Source of the DNA: Kocuria marina
Lineage (GTDB): Bacteria; Actinomycetota; Actinomycetes; Actinomycetales; Micrococcaceae
NCBI RefSeq assembly: GCF_000786655.1
Contig: NZ_JROM01000016.1
Location: forward strand, 62,001-126,000
Reading direction: 5' to 3'
DNA length: 64,000 bases
The notes beneath the pieces were generated by a model that worked only from the letters and a program-made list of their open reading frames with translations, had not been told where the DNA came from and did not search any database. This document shows positions 17,511-26,096 of this stretch, piece by piece (position 1 is the stretch's first letter; the number at the start of each line of letters is the position of its first letter). Made by a program: the position numbers and the translations under genes.

Positions 17511-18056
17511 TCAGTCGTTCAGCCACACGGCGTAATGTTGGCGCACCTTCGCGAGCTTGGGGTTGATGATCACTTGGCAGTAGCCGTTGAATGGTTGGTT
17601 CCCGTAGAAGTCCTGGTGGAAGTCCTCTGCCTCGTGCACGGGCCCGAGCGGCTCGATGGTGGTCACCACGGGATCGTCGAACAGGGTCTGCGCCCGGGAG
17701 ATCGCGGCCTCGAAGAGGTGCCGTTGCTCGTCGTCGGCGGGGAACATGGCGGAGCGGTACTGCGTGCCCACGTCGTAGCCCTGGCGGTTGAGCGTGGTGG
17801 GGTCGTGGCCCGTGAAGAACAGGTCCAGAATCACGTCGGCGGGAACCACGGAGGGATCGAACGTGACCTCCACGGCCTCGGCGTGGCCCGTGGTGCCCGA
17901 GCACACGGACTCGTAGTCGGGGTGGTCCGTGTGCCCTCCCGTGTACACACTGCGCACCCCCTGCACGCCGCGCACCCTGCGGTAGACGGCGTCCAGGCAC
18001 CAGAAGCAGCCACCGGCCAGCACGAACGTCTGCGGTGTCGATGAAGTCATGCCCAT
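17511..18056 (-). CDS. msrA: Peptide-methionine (S)-S-oxide reductase MsrA
   Basis: A 181-residue repair enzyme reducing methionine S-sulfoxide. The catalytic Cys17 sits in the invariant GGCFWC motif near the N-terminus, with a second Cys at 20. GGHTDHPDYESVCSGTTGHAEAVEV and the C-terminal FNGYCQ with a resolving cysteine are also present. The start could be ATG 18056 or 18050 (MGM versus M). It is divergent from the Nif3-like gene with a 64-bp shared upstream region. Confidence 0.95.
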   Translation of the reverse strand: MGMTSSTPQTFVLAGGCFWCLDAVYRRVRGVQGVRSVYTGGHTDHPDYESVCSGTTGHAEAVEVTFDPSVVPADVILDLFFTGHDPTTLNRQGYDVGTQYRSAMFPADDEQRHLFEAAISRAQTLFDDPVVTTIEPLGPVHEAEDFHQDFYGNQPFNGYCQVIINPKLAKVRQHYAVWLND

Positions 18057-18108
18057 TACAACGCGTGACGCGCCAGAAGATTCCCGCCGCTCGCCCAGCG
18101 CGAACTCC

Positions 18109-18120
18109 TAGGATGAGGCC
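18109..18120 (+). promoter_or_regulatory. Leaderless -10 element of the Nif3-like gene
   Basis: TAGGAT at 18109-18114 is followed by exactly six bases and the ATG at 18121. Confidence 0.5.
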
Positions 18121-19002
18121 ATGAGCACCGAACGCCCGTCCGACGCCCCGCCCACGCTTGAGGACGTGCTCGCCGCCGCGGACACTCTGTGGCCCTTCCC
18201 GTTGCAGGAGGACTGGGACGCGTCCGGGCTCGTCACGGGGCGGGCGGAGCAGCCGATCCGGCGGATCCTCTTCGCGGTGGATCCCGTGGCCGCCGTGGTG
18301 GACGAGGCCGTCTCCAGGGACGCGGACCTGTTGCTGACCCACCACCCGCTGTTGCTGCGCGGGGTCACGTCGGTGGCCGCGCACATGTTCAAGGGCCGCG
18401 CGATCCACGACCTCATCGAGAACCGCTGCGCCCTGCTGTGTTGCCACACGAACGCGGACTCCGCGCGCCGGGGCGTGTCGGACGCGCTGATCGCGGCGTG
18501 CGGTGTCTCTCCCGACGACGCCGCTCCGCTCGTCCCGCACGACACGGACCCCCGCGTGGGGCTGGGTCGGGTGGGGACCCTGACCACGCCGGTGACGCTG
18601 CGCGAACTCGCGGACCGACTCGCGCAGCGGATCCCGCCCACGGCGCAGGGCCTGCGCGTGGCCGGCGATCCCGAGCGACCCGTGAGCACCGTGGCGGTGT
18701 GCGGGGGCTCCGGGGACTCCCTCTTCGACGAGGTCCGGGCCCACGGGGCGGATGTGTTCGTGACCGCGGACCTGCGCCACCACCCGGCCTCCGAAGCGCG
18801 GGAAGCCGCCCTGGGCCCCGGGGGATCGGGCACCCCTGCGCTGATCGACGTCGCCCACTCCGCGAGCGAGGCCCTGTGGTTGCCGTGGGCCGCCGAGGAC
18901 CTGCGGCACGAACTCGAGCGGCGGGGATTCGCCGTGGAGACCTCCGTCAGCTCGCTGCGCACCGATCCGTGGGACTTCCGGATCGACACGCCCGGGACCT
19001 GA
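18121..19002 (+). CDS. Nif3-like dinuclear metal-centre protein
   Basis: A 293-residue member of the YbgI/Nif3 family, toroidal hexamers with a two-metal site and uncertain biochemical role; some are annotated as GTP cyclohydrolase I type 2. The conserved WDASGLVTG at about 34-42, LLLTHHPLLLRG at about 71-82 (two His metal ligands) and the late DVAHSASEALWLP with another His are visible. It is followed after 53 bp by a zinc-ribbon coiled-coil gene, a frequent neighbour in actinobacteria. Confidence 0.9.
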   Translation: MSTERPSDAPPTLEDVLAAADTLWPFPLQEDWDASGLVTGRAEQPIRRILFAVDPVAAVVDEAVSRDADLLLTHHPLLLRGVTSVAAHMFKGRAIHDLIENRCALLCCHTNADSARRGVSDALIAACGVSPDDAAPLVPHDTDPRVGLGRVGTLTTPVTLRELADRLAQRIPPTAQGLRVAGDPERPVSTVAVCGGSGDSLFDEVRAHGADVFVTADLRHHPASEAREAALGPGGSGTPALIDVAHSASEALWLPWAAEDLRHELERRGFAVETSVSSLRTDPWDFRIDTPGT

Positions 19003-19055
19003 AGCACACGCGGACCTACCACCGCACTCAACCAGCCGCACCCCAGGAGAACGCC

Positions 19056-19784
19056 ATGACCTCGCCCCGCTCGGCCCTTCCCGCCCTGTTGGAACTCCAG
19101 TCCGTGGACTCCCGGTTGCTCACCGTGATGGCCCGGGCCAAGGAGTTGCAGACCTCCGAGCGGGTGGCTTCCCTCATGGCCCGGCGGACGCAGGCGATCG
19201 CGGCGGCCCGCGCCCTCGAGACCGCCCAGCAGGAGGCCGAGCGGGCGGTGGCCGAGGCGGAGCGGGAGGTCACCCGGGTCCAGGACCGGATCGACAAGGA
19301 CACCGAGCGGCTCAACCACGGCGGCTCCGCCAAGGACCTCATGGGCATCCAGCACGAGATCGACACCCTCACCGCGCAGCGCGGACGGGCCGAGGACGCG
19401 CAGTTGCAGGCCATGGACCACGCCGAGGAGGTCACCGCGGACCGGGACCGGAAGCTGCCCCTGTTGCGCGCCGCGGACGCCGAGGCCCGCGCGGCGGTGG
19501 CCGAGCGGGATGCGGAGCTTTCCCGGCTCAAAAAGGAGCACGCGCGGCTGACCGCGGAGCGCTCCACGCGTGTATCGGAGTTCACTGATCCCGCCCTGCT
19601 GAGCCGCTACGACGGCCTGCGCACCGCCCGCGGGGGAGGCCGGATCGCCGTCGCACGCTTCGAGAACGGAACGTGCGGGGCGTGCGGCACCCGGTTGAGC
19701 CCCGCCGACGCCGCGGCGCTGACGAATACTCCGGCGCAGACCGTGCCCCAGTGCCCCGAGTGTTCCGCGCTGCTCCTGGTCTGA
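19056..19784 (+). CDS. C4-type zinc-ribbon coiled-coil protein (DUF164 type)
   Basis: A 242-residue protein with an almost continuous coiled coil over residues 20-175, rich in Arg/Glu/Ala, and a C-terminal zinc ribbon CGACGTRL...CPEC. Family members are often called nucleic-acid-binding, but the function is not established. ATG 19056 with CAGGAGA eight bases upstream defines the start; the same frame stays open far upstream only by GC bias. Its position between the Nif3-like gene and rnpB is a recurrent actinobacterial arrangement. Confidence 0.88.
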   Translation: MTSPRSALPALLELQSVDSRLLTVMARAKELQTSERVASLMARRTQAIAAARALETAQQEAERAVAEAEREVTRVQDRIDKDTERLNHGGSAKDLMGIQHEIDTLTAQRGRAEDAQLQAMDHAEEVTADRDRKLPLLRAADAEARAAVAERDAELSRLKKEHARLTAERSTRVSEFTDPALLSRYDGLRTARGGGRIAVARFENGTCGACGTRLSPADAAALTNTPAQTVPQCPECSALLLV

Positions 19785-19921
19785 GCCCGGGTTCGCGCGC
19801 ATCCGGTCCTGAACTGCGCGGCCCGCTCCTCATCGGCCGCTCGCATTGACTCGGGTGCCCCGCGCCAGAGGTGCCAGGCGCTGAGCGTCGGGTGGCCCGG
19901 CGGCGCGGTAGGATCGACGGC

Positions 19922-20302
19922 GGACAGGTGGGCCGGGCGACCGCGCGGCGTCGTCGTGAAGGACGGCGTCTCGAGGAAAGTCCGGGCTCCGAAGAGCAGG
20001 ACGGTGGGTAACACCCACTCGGGGTAACCCGCAGGACAGTGCCACAGAAAACAGACCGCCCGCCGCGAGCGGGTCAGGGTGAAAAGGTGGTGTAAGAGAC
20101 CACCAGCGCGCCGGGTGACCGGCGCGGCTCGGTAAACCCCGTCCGGAGCAAGGCCATGCAGGGCGCGTTCGAGGGCTGCTCGCCCGAGCGTCCGGGTAGG
20201 CTGCTCGAGCCGTGCGGCAACGCACGGTCTAGATGGATGGTCGTCACCGCGGTGCGGGTAACCGCCCGCGGCACAGAACCCGGCTCACAGGCCCACCTGT
20301 CC
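19922..20302 (+). ncRNA. rnpB: RNase P RNA (type A)
   Basis: The catalytic RNA that matures tRNA 5' ends. The 5' end GGACAGGTGGGCC pairs with the 3' GGCCCACCTGTCC (helix P1). The universally conserved GAGGAAAGTCCGGGCTCC (CR-I/P4 side) is at about 19970, and ACAGAAAACAGACCGCC follows at about 20045. The distal ACAGAACCCGGCTCACAGGC (P4 partner side) is at about 20271. The length of about 381 nt fits a high-GC actinobacterium. Confidence 0.96.
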
Positions 20303-20305
20303 CTC

Positions 20306-20317
20306 TACACTCGTGGG
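20306..20317 (+). promoter_or_regulatory. Leaderless -10 element of yaaA
   Basis: TACACT at 20306-20311 with six bases to GTG 20318. The hexamer begins four bases after the 3' end of RNase P RNA, so yaaA appears to have its own start of transcription there. Confidence 0.5.
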
Positions 20318-21094
20318 GTGCTGATTCTGCTGCCTCCCTCCGAGTCCAAGACCGCGCCCGCGACCGGGAATCCCGTCATGCCCGCCGAACTCAGCTTCCC
20401 CGAGCTCTCAAGTGATCGCGCAGTGTTGGCAGAGCACCTCGCCGAGGTCAGCGAACGCCCGGACGCCCTAGAGATCCTGGGTGTGGGGCCGTCGCTCGCG
20501 GACGACGTCGCCTGCAACCGTGAACTCGCGACCGCACCTGCCGCGCCCACCCCCGACGTCTATGCGGGGGTGCTCTACGACGCGCTGGATGTCAGCTCCC
20601 TCGCCCCCGAGGCCCGCGAGGTCGCCGATGCGTCGCTGCTCGTGATCTCCGCACTGTGGGGCGCGGTGCGACCCACCGACCGCATCCCCGCCTACCGCCT
20701 GAGTATGGGGACCGCGCTGCCGGACACCGGCAAGCTCGGTGCGTGGTGGAAGCCGCGATTGACCCCGGTGCTGAACGCGCTCGCCGCCGCCGGCGTGATC
20801 GTGGACTGTCGCTCGGCGGCCTACGCCGCGGCGTGGAAACCTCCCGCCGCGCGGACCGTCACGGTACGGGTCGAGCAGCTCAAGCCGGACGGGAACCGGT
20901 CCGTGGTGTCACATCACGCCAAACACACGCGGGGACTCGTGGCCCGTGCGCTGTGCGAGATCGGGGGAGCGGGGCGTCCGCTGGACACCGTGGAGCAGGT
21001 GAGCGCGGCGCTGGCCGAGAGGTTCACGGTGGAACTGACCGAACCCACGACCCGCAAGGCGGGCACGCTCACGATCGTGGTGGATCCGCAGTAA
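20318..21094 (+). CDS. YaaA/DUF328 family peroxide-stress protein
   Basis: A 258-residue member of the YaaA family, which binds DNA and lowers free iron during peroxide stress in E. coli. The N-terminal MLILLPPSESK motif is diagnostic. Later conserved blocks include YAGVLYDALD, LLVISALWGAVRPTDRIPAYRLSMG and the C-terminal KHTRGLVARAL. The GTG at 20318 is directly followed by the diagnostic LILLPPSESK. It lies only 15 bp after rnpB. Confidence 0.9.
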   Translation: MLILLPPSESKTAPATGNPVMPAELSFPELSSDRAVLAEHLAEVSERPDALEILGVGPSLADDVACNRELATAPAAPTPDVYAGVLYDALDVSSLAPEAREVADASLLVISALWGAVRPTDRIPAYRLSMGTALPDTGKLGAWWKPRLTPVLNALAAAGVIVDCRSAAYAAAWKPPAARTVTVRVEQLKPDGNRSVVSHHAKHTRGLVARALCEIGGAGRPLDTVEQVSAALAERFTVELTEPTTRKAGTLTIVVDPQ

Positions 21095-21198
21095 CCAAGC
21101 CGCGCTGAGCCACGGGCAGCAACTGGCTCGCCTGACGAGGGCGCTGAGAGGGAGCCTGCCGCCACGGCGCGTCCGTGATGCGGGATCCCCTCAGCGGG

Positions 21199-21768
21199 TC
21201 AGTGCCCGAACGGGTCCTCGTCCACACCGGGCAGCCACGTCGAATCCGTGCCCCACTGTTCCGCGGAGATGGCCTTGCGGGCCTTCTTGGACCACTTGCG
21301 GTTGAGCCGGTCCACGTAAAGCTTCCCGTCCAGGTGGTCGTACTCGTGCTGCATGACCCGGGCGAACCAGCCGTTGGCCTCGAACGCTACGAGGTCCCCG
21401 TTCTCGTCCTGCCCGGCGATCCGCACCCAGTCCGCCCGCTTGAGGGGCCAGGACTGGCCGGGCACCGAGAGGCATCCCTCGGCCTCGTCGTCCGGGTCCG
21501 GGGCGGTCTCGGAGATCCGCCCGGTGCTCAGGACGGGGTTCACGAGCGTGCCGCGCGGGGGCACACCGTCCTCGTTCTCGAAGATGTAGGTGAAGATCCG
21601 CAGCCCCACCCCGATCTGCGGCGCCGCCAGACCCACGCCGTGGGACGCGTCCATGGTCTCATGCATGTCCGCCACGAGCTCGCGCAGGGCGTCGTCGAAG
21701 GTGGTCACCCGGGCCGCGGGGCGATGCAGCACGGGGTTACCGGAGATCACAATGGGACGGACGGTCAT
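21199..21768 (-). CDS. def: Peptide deformylase
   Basis: A 189-residue metalloenzyme that removes the N-formyl group from nascent proteins. All three active-site motifs are present: GVGLAAPQIG (residues about 45-54), EGCLSVPG with the metal-ligand Cys, and QHEYDHLDG with the two His ligands and catalytic Glu. ATG at 21766-21768 begins MTVRPIVISGNPVLHRPA, the canonical N-terminus; upstream in-frame codons lie in the shared promoter region with the glycosyltransferase operon. Confidence 0.96.
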   Translation of the reverse strand: MTVRPIVISGNPVLHRPAARVTTFDDALRELVADMHETMDASHGVGLAAPQIGVGLRIFTYIFENEDGVPPRGTLVNPVLSTGRISETAPDPDDEAEGCLSVPGQSWPLKRADWVRIAGQDENGDLVAFEANGWFARVMQHEYDHLDGKLYVDRLNRKWSKKARKAISAEQWGTDSTWLPGVDEDPFGH

Positions 21769-22022
21769 GCGGAGAGCACCTCGGGATTCACGGGTGGACG
21801 TCATATGTGGGCGTGGTCCCTGGACCCACGCCGCGCGGCCGCGCGGAGGGCGGGCGGACGGAGGACAATATATCGTGTCCCTGACCATCAGTAATGTGTG
21901 TATCGTCGCCGGGGGCCGTGCACACAACCGGTTCAGGCGCCGGATCCCGCGCCGTTCCCGGTCCGCACAGCCAGCGGGCGTCCCATCCGTTCACGTCAGT
22001 TCTGCGCAGGAGGTCACATCGA

Positions 22023-23102
22023 GTGAGGGTCGCGTCCCTACCCCACGGTCACGTGTACGTCGAGCACCTCAGTGACCCCGGCGCCGTGCAGCCCGTCCAC
22101 AGGTTGCCGGACCCCGCGCCCGCACACCCGGTCCCCGGAGCTCCGTGGTGGCCCCTCGTGATGCTGAGCGAGGCCTGGATCCGGCGGCACGCGCACGAGT
22201 TCGACATCTACCACCTGCACTTCGGGTTCGACCAGACCTCACCCGCGGAGCTGCGACGGATCGTGGACACCCTGCACGAGCTGGGCAAACCGTTCGTCTA
22301 CACGGTGCACGATCTGCGCAACCCCCACCAGGCGGACCCCGCCGCCCAGGACGCCGCCCTGGACGTGCTGATCCCGTCCGCCGACGAATTGATCACCCTG
22401 ACCGACGGCGCCGCACGCGTGATCGAGCGGCGCTGGGGCCGCCGGGCCACGGTCATCCCGCACCCGCACCTGCTCCCGCTGGACCGGTGGCGCGATCACG
22501 CGCCCGTGGGATCCGTACCCGTGGTGGGACTCAACCTCAAGAGCATGCGGGCCAACATGAACCCCCTGCCCGTGGCGCGCGTGCTGCTCGAATGCGCGGC
22601 CCGCGGGGAGATCCGGTTGCGGCTGGACGTCCACACGGACGTGGTCACCCGGGGCACCCCGCACCACGACCCCGTGGTGGGACACCTCCTGGAGACCGCG
22701 CGTCGGACACCCAACGTTCAGGTCAACGTCCACGAGTTCTACACCGACGAGCAGTTGTGGGAGTACCTGCGCGGGCTCGACCTCTCGGTGCTCGCGTACC
22801 GCTTCGGCACCCATTCCGGTTGGCTCGAACTGTGCTACGACCTGGGCACCCATGTCCTGGCACCGTCCGTGGGGTTCTACCACGAACAGCATCCGGGCGT
22901 GCTGCGCTTCGACTGGGACCGGGACGGTCAGCCGAACGCCGACCAGATCCGGGAGGCGCTCGCGGGTCTGCGCGGGAACGCGCCGTGGCAGGCGAGCTCC
23001 CTGGAACGCACCCAACAACGACGTCGCATCGCCGCCGCCCACGCCGAGGTCTACCGCCGCGCCGTCGTGGTCCGGGAGGCCGGGGAAGGGGACGCCGCAT
23101 GA
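22023..23102 (+). CDS. Putative glycosyltransferase (GT-B type), first gene of a GT operon
   Basis: A 359-residue protein with GT-B-like character: an N-terminal half with FDIYHLHFGFDQTSPAELRRIVDTL and GKPFVYTVHDLRNP, resembling the donor-independent half of family-4 enzymes, and a C-terminal half with VPVVGLNLKSMRANMNPLPV and a late LSVLAYRFGTHSGWLELCYDLGTHVLAPSVGFYHEQ in the position of the E-x7-E donor motif. Only one of the usual glutamates is clear, so activity is uncertain. GTG 22023 has a strong CAGGAGGT site 9 bases upstream. Its stop overlaps the next start as ATGA, making this the head of a coupled operon. Confidence 0.72.
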   Translation: MRVASLPHGHVYVEHLSDPGAVQPVHRLPDPAPAHPVPGAPWWPLVMLSEAWIRRHAHEFDIYHLHFGFDQTSPAELRRIVDTLHELGKPFVYTVHDLRNPHQADPAAQDAALDVLIPSADELITLTDGAARVIERRWGRRATVIPHPHLLPLDRWRDHAPVGSVPVVGLNLKSMRANMNPLPVARVLLECAARGEIRLRLDVHTDVVTRGTPHHDPVVGHLLETARRTPNVQVNVHEFYTDEQLWEYLRGLDLSVLAYRFGTHSGWLELCYDLGTHVLAPSVGFYHEQHPGVLRFDWDRDGQPNADQIREALAGLRGNAPWQASSLERTQQRRRIAAAHAEVYRRAVVVREAGEGDAA

Positions 23103-24160
23103 AGGTGGCACTGCTCGCGCACGACCGGTTCCCGATCGCCCCGCCGTTCTCCGGGGGGCTCGAGTCCTTCACATGGCACCTGGCCCGCGGGCTCATGCGC
23201 CGCGGGATGGAGGTCGTGGTCTTCGCCGCGCCGGGCTCCGACCCCGAGCTCGGGATCGAGGAACTGGACGTGGAGCCGCTCGTGCTCAGCGACGAGGCGC
23301 GCAACGACGTCGCCATGCCGCCGGAGGCGCAGGTGCGGGAGACCTTCTCGTACCTGCAGGTCATGCGGGCCTTCGCACGGCGCCCGGACATCGACGTGGT
23401 GCACAACAATTCCCTGCACTTCCTGCCCATCGTGATGTCCCCGGCCATCCCGCAACCCCTGTTGACCACCCTTCACACCCCGGCCACCCCGTGGCTGGAA
23501 CCCGCGCTGCGCCTCACGCCCACGGCGCCCACGGTGGCCGTGAGCGATTCGGTGGCCCAGATGTGGAGCAAGGTCACGCCCGCGCGCGTGATCCGCAACG
23601 GCGTGGACCCGCACGAGTGGCGGCCTGGACCCGGCGGTGACGCCCTGGTGTGGTCCGGGCGCGTGGTCCCGGAGAAGGCCCCGCACATCGCGGCGCTGAT
23701 CGCGAGCAAGGCCGGCTGGAAGCTGCGGATCGCCGGGCCCATCGCGGACCGGCACTACTTCGAGGCGCGGCTGAAGCCGTTGCTCAACGAGGACATCACC
23801 TACGTGGGTCACCTGGACACGCAGCAGCTGCGCGCCCTGGTGGGCAACAGCGCCGCGAGCCTCGTGACGCCCGCGTGGGAGGAGCCCTACGGCCTCGTGG
23901 CCGCGGAGGCCATGGCGTGCGGCACGCCCGTGCTCGCCGTGGCCCGCGGGGGACTGAGCGAGATCGTGCGCGACCCCGGTGGGCACACGTCCCAGCCCGG
24001 GGCGAGTGAGGTGGAGACCGTGGCGTCCGCGGTCGCGGAGCTGCCACGCGTCGTGGCCCTGGACCGCGCAGCGGTGCGCCGCTACGCGCTCGAGCACTGT
24101 TCCCTCAACGTCACCGTGGACGCCTACGCCGCGCTGTACCGGGAACTGGTGCGCGCGTGA
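23099..24160 (+). CDS. Glycosyltransferase family 4
   Basis: A 353-residue GT-B enzyme. Residues 1-170 form the acceptor domain (MKVALLAHDRFPIAPPFSGGLESFTWHLARGL, FARRPDIDVVHNNSLHFLP, LLTTLHTP). Residues about 178-350 form the donor domain, with VIRNGVDPHEW, VWSGRVVPEKAPHIAA and the donor-binding PAWEEPYGLVAAEAMACGTPVLAVARGGLSEIV, which contains the E-x7-E motif. It starts in an ATGA overlap with the previous gene and ends in a GTGA overlap with the next. The sugar and acceptor are unknown. Confidence 0.9.
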   Translation: MKVALLAHDRFPIAPPFSGGLESFTWHLARGLMRRGMEVVVFAAPGSDPELGIEELDVEPLVLSDEARNDVAMPPEAQVRETFSYLQVMRAFARRPDIDVVHNNSLHFLPIVMSPAIPQPLLTTLHTPATPWLEPALRLTPTAPTVAVSDSVAQMWSKVTPARVIRNGVDPHEWRPGPGGDALVWSGRVVPEKAPHIAALIASKAGWKLRIAGPIADRHYFEARLKPLLNEDITYVGHLDTQQLRALVGNSAASLVTPAWEEPYGLVAAEAMACGTPVLAVARGGLSEIVRDPGGHTSQPGASEVETVASAVAELPRVVALDRAAVRRYALEHCSLNVTVDAYAALYRELVRA

Positions 24161-25233
24161 TCGGGTACTACATCCACCACCAGGGCCTCGGCCACCGCAA
24201 CCGGGCCACGCAGATCGCCCGTGAACTCACGGTTCCCGTGACGGGGTTCAGTTCCCTGGAGCGCCCCGAGCAGTGGCCCGGCGAGTGGGTCCAGCTGCCC
24301 CCGGACCTCGCGGAGCACCCGGTGGACCCCACCGCCAACGGTGTGCTGCACTGGGCGCCGCTGGGTCACGAGGGATACCGGGAACGCATGGGTCTCATGG
24401 CCGAGCGTCTGCGCTCGGACGTGGAACTCATGGTCACGGACACCTCCGCGGAGGTCACCCTGCTCGCGCGCCTGATGGGCGTGCCCACGGTGGTCATGGC
24501 CATGCGCGGCGACCGCACCGACCGCACCCATCGCGCGGCCTACGACGCCGCGACCGCCCTGATCGCGCCGTGGTCCCGCGAGACCGCGGAGACCTACTGG
24601 CCCGAGGAGTGGACCCGGAAGACCACGTTCACCGGGGCCATCTCCCGCTTCGACGTCCCCGTGCGGGTGCCGGACGTCCCCGGTGAGCGTGCCTCCGACG
24701 CGCACGTGTCCGGTGTGTCGGCTTCCGGTGAGGGCAGCGCAACGCGAGGCACGAGCGGGTCCGCCGGGAGCGACGTCGGCGACAAGACCGTGCTGGTCGT
24801 GTGGGGCCGCGGCGGGACCGCCGTGGGGGACGAGGAGATCGCGGCTGCACGTGCGGCAACCCCCGGGTGGACGTGGACCGTGCGATCGCCCGAGAACCCG
24901 TCCCCGGACCTGTGGCGCGAACTGCACGAGGCGGACGTCGTCGTCTCGCACGGGGGCAACAACGCGGTGGCGGAGCTGTCCGCGGCGCACGCGCGCGCCG
25001 TCGTCGTCGCGCAACCCCGACCGCACGACGAGCAAGCGGCCACGGCGGCCGCACTCGAGCGCGCAGGCATCTGCGTGGGCCTTCAGCACTGGCCCGACGC
25101 TGCCGCGTGGCCCCGGTTGCTCGCGCGCGCCCAGGAACTCGGCGGCTCACGCTGGGATGCGTGGCGCCACGGCGACGGCGCAAATCGTGCGGCCTGCGCG
25201 CTCGAGGAGCTGTTGACGGGGAACACCCCGTGA
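24157..25233 (+). CDS. MurG/UDP-glycosyltransferase-like protein
   Basis: A 358-residue GT-B-like protein. It opens MIGYYIHHQGLGHRNRATQIARELTVPVTGFSS, the G-x-GH-x-x-R nucleotide-sugar loop of MurG and family-28 enzymes. The second half has VLVVWGRGGT, ADVVVSHGGNNAVAELSAAHARAVVVAQPRPHDEQAATAAALE, the family-28/UGT donor signature (SHGG-N...P...DEQ). A Ser/Gly-rich linker of about 30 residues joins the halves. It is coupled to both neighbours by GTGA overlaps. Confidence 0.82.
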   Translation: MIGYYIHHQGLGHRNRATQIARELTVPVTGFSSLERPEQWPGEWVQLPPDLAEHPVDPTANGVLHWAPLGHEGYRERMGLMAERLRSDVELMVTDTSAEVTLLARLMGVPTVVMAMRGDRTDRTHRAAYDAATALIAPWSRETAETYWPEEWTRKTTFTGAISRFDVPVRVPDVPGERASDAHVSGVSASGEGSATRGTSGSAGSDVGDKTVLVVWGRGGTAVGDEEIAAARAATPGWTWTVRSPENPSPDLWRELHEADVVVSHGGNNAVAELSAAHARAVVVAQPRPHDEQAATAAALERAGICVGLQHWPDAAAWPRLLARAQELGGSRWDAWRHGDGANRAACALEELLTGNTP

Positions 25234-26075
25234 CCGCCGCCCTGATCACCATCGTGAGCGGGCGGCACACCCACCTGCGGCGGCAACGGAACTGGGTGGC
25301 CGCGCAGAGCGAACCCCCGATCACCCACGTGGTCGTGAGCATGGGCGACCCCGGGATCCGCGAGGTGCTCGAACGGCGCCCTGAACTACCCACCGAGCTC
25401 GTGGAACTGCCACCGACCGCCGAGCTACCCCTGGCCGCCGCCCGCAATGCCGGCGTGGGGCGCGCGGAGGAGCTGGGTGCGGACACCGTGGTGCTGCTGG
25501 ACGTGGACTGCCTCCCGCACCGTGACCTGATGGCCGATTACACGCGCGCCCTCGCGCAGCTCGCGGGACGCCGCGCCGTGGTGAGCGGGCGCGTGCAATA
25601 CCTCCCGGACGGGATGACCGAGGCCGATTACACGGCCGACGGCGTGGCCCGCGTGGGACGCGACCACGCGGCCCGCGTGCTGCCGGGGCCCGGGGAACTG
25701 GTCGAGGCCGACCCGCGCATGCTGTGGTCGCTGTCCATCGCGACCACCGTGGGCACGTGGCACGCCGCGGGCGGTTTCGACGAACGCTACGTGGGCTACG
25801 GGGGCGAGGACACGGACTTCGGCCAGCGCCTGGCCAGGGCCGGGGGGAGCCTGTGGTGGCTCGGCGGTGCCGCGGCGTACCACCAGTACCACCCCACCCA
25901 GTCGCCGCCCGTCCAGCACGCGGCGGCGATCGCCCGCAACGCCAACCTTTTCCGCCGCACGTGGGGATTCGACCCCATGGAAGGGTGGCTGCGAGAACTG
26001 CACGCCAGGGGGGTCTTGACACGCACGGGGGAGGACTGGCACGTCCTCGAACAGGGTTCGACCGATGATGCGTGA
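25230..26075 (+). CDS. Glycosyltransferase family 2 (GT-A) with galactosyltransferase-like C-terminal motif
   Basis: A 281-residue GT-A protein. The N-terminal strand ALITIVSGRHTHLRRQRNWVAAQSEP is followed by LAAARNAGVGRAEELGADTVVLLDVDCLPHRD, which carries the metal-binding D-x-D (DVD). AAGGFDERYVGYGGEDTDFGQRLARAG is the GGED-D motif of the Glyco_transf_7C type. It begins in a GTGA overlap and ends 21 bp before the LuxR-type regulator. It is the last of four coupled glycosyltransferase genes. Confidence 0.88.
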   Translation: MTAALITIVSGRHTHLRRQRNWVAAQSEPPITHVVVSMGDPGIREVLERRPELPTELVELPPTAELPLAAARNAGVGRAEELGADTVVLLDVDCLPHRDLMADYTRALAQLAGRRAVVSGRVQYLPDGMTEADYTADGVARVGRDHAARVLPGPGELVEADPRMLWSLSIATTVGTWHAAGGFDERYVGYGGEDTDFGQRLARAGGSLWWLGGAAAYHQYHPTQSPPVQHAAAIARNANLFRRTWGFDPMEGWLRELHARGVLTRTGEDWHVLEQGSTDDA

Positions 26076-26084
26076 GCTTACTAT

Positions 26085-26096
26085 TATGCTCGGGGT
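26085..26096 (+). promoter_or_regulatory. Leaderless -10 element of the LuxR-type regulator
   Basis: TATGCT at 26085-26090 with six bases to GTG 26097. The surrounding TACTATTATGCT is a markedly AT-rich patch. It sits directly after the glycosyltransferase operon stop. Confidence 0.5.

Noticed and set aside
16480-19041. A very long open frame that would fuse upstream sequence to cysK
   Set aside because: The extra N-terminal part overlaps msrA and the Nif3-like gene on other frames and is compositionally a shadow. cysK is complete from 17415.
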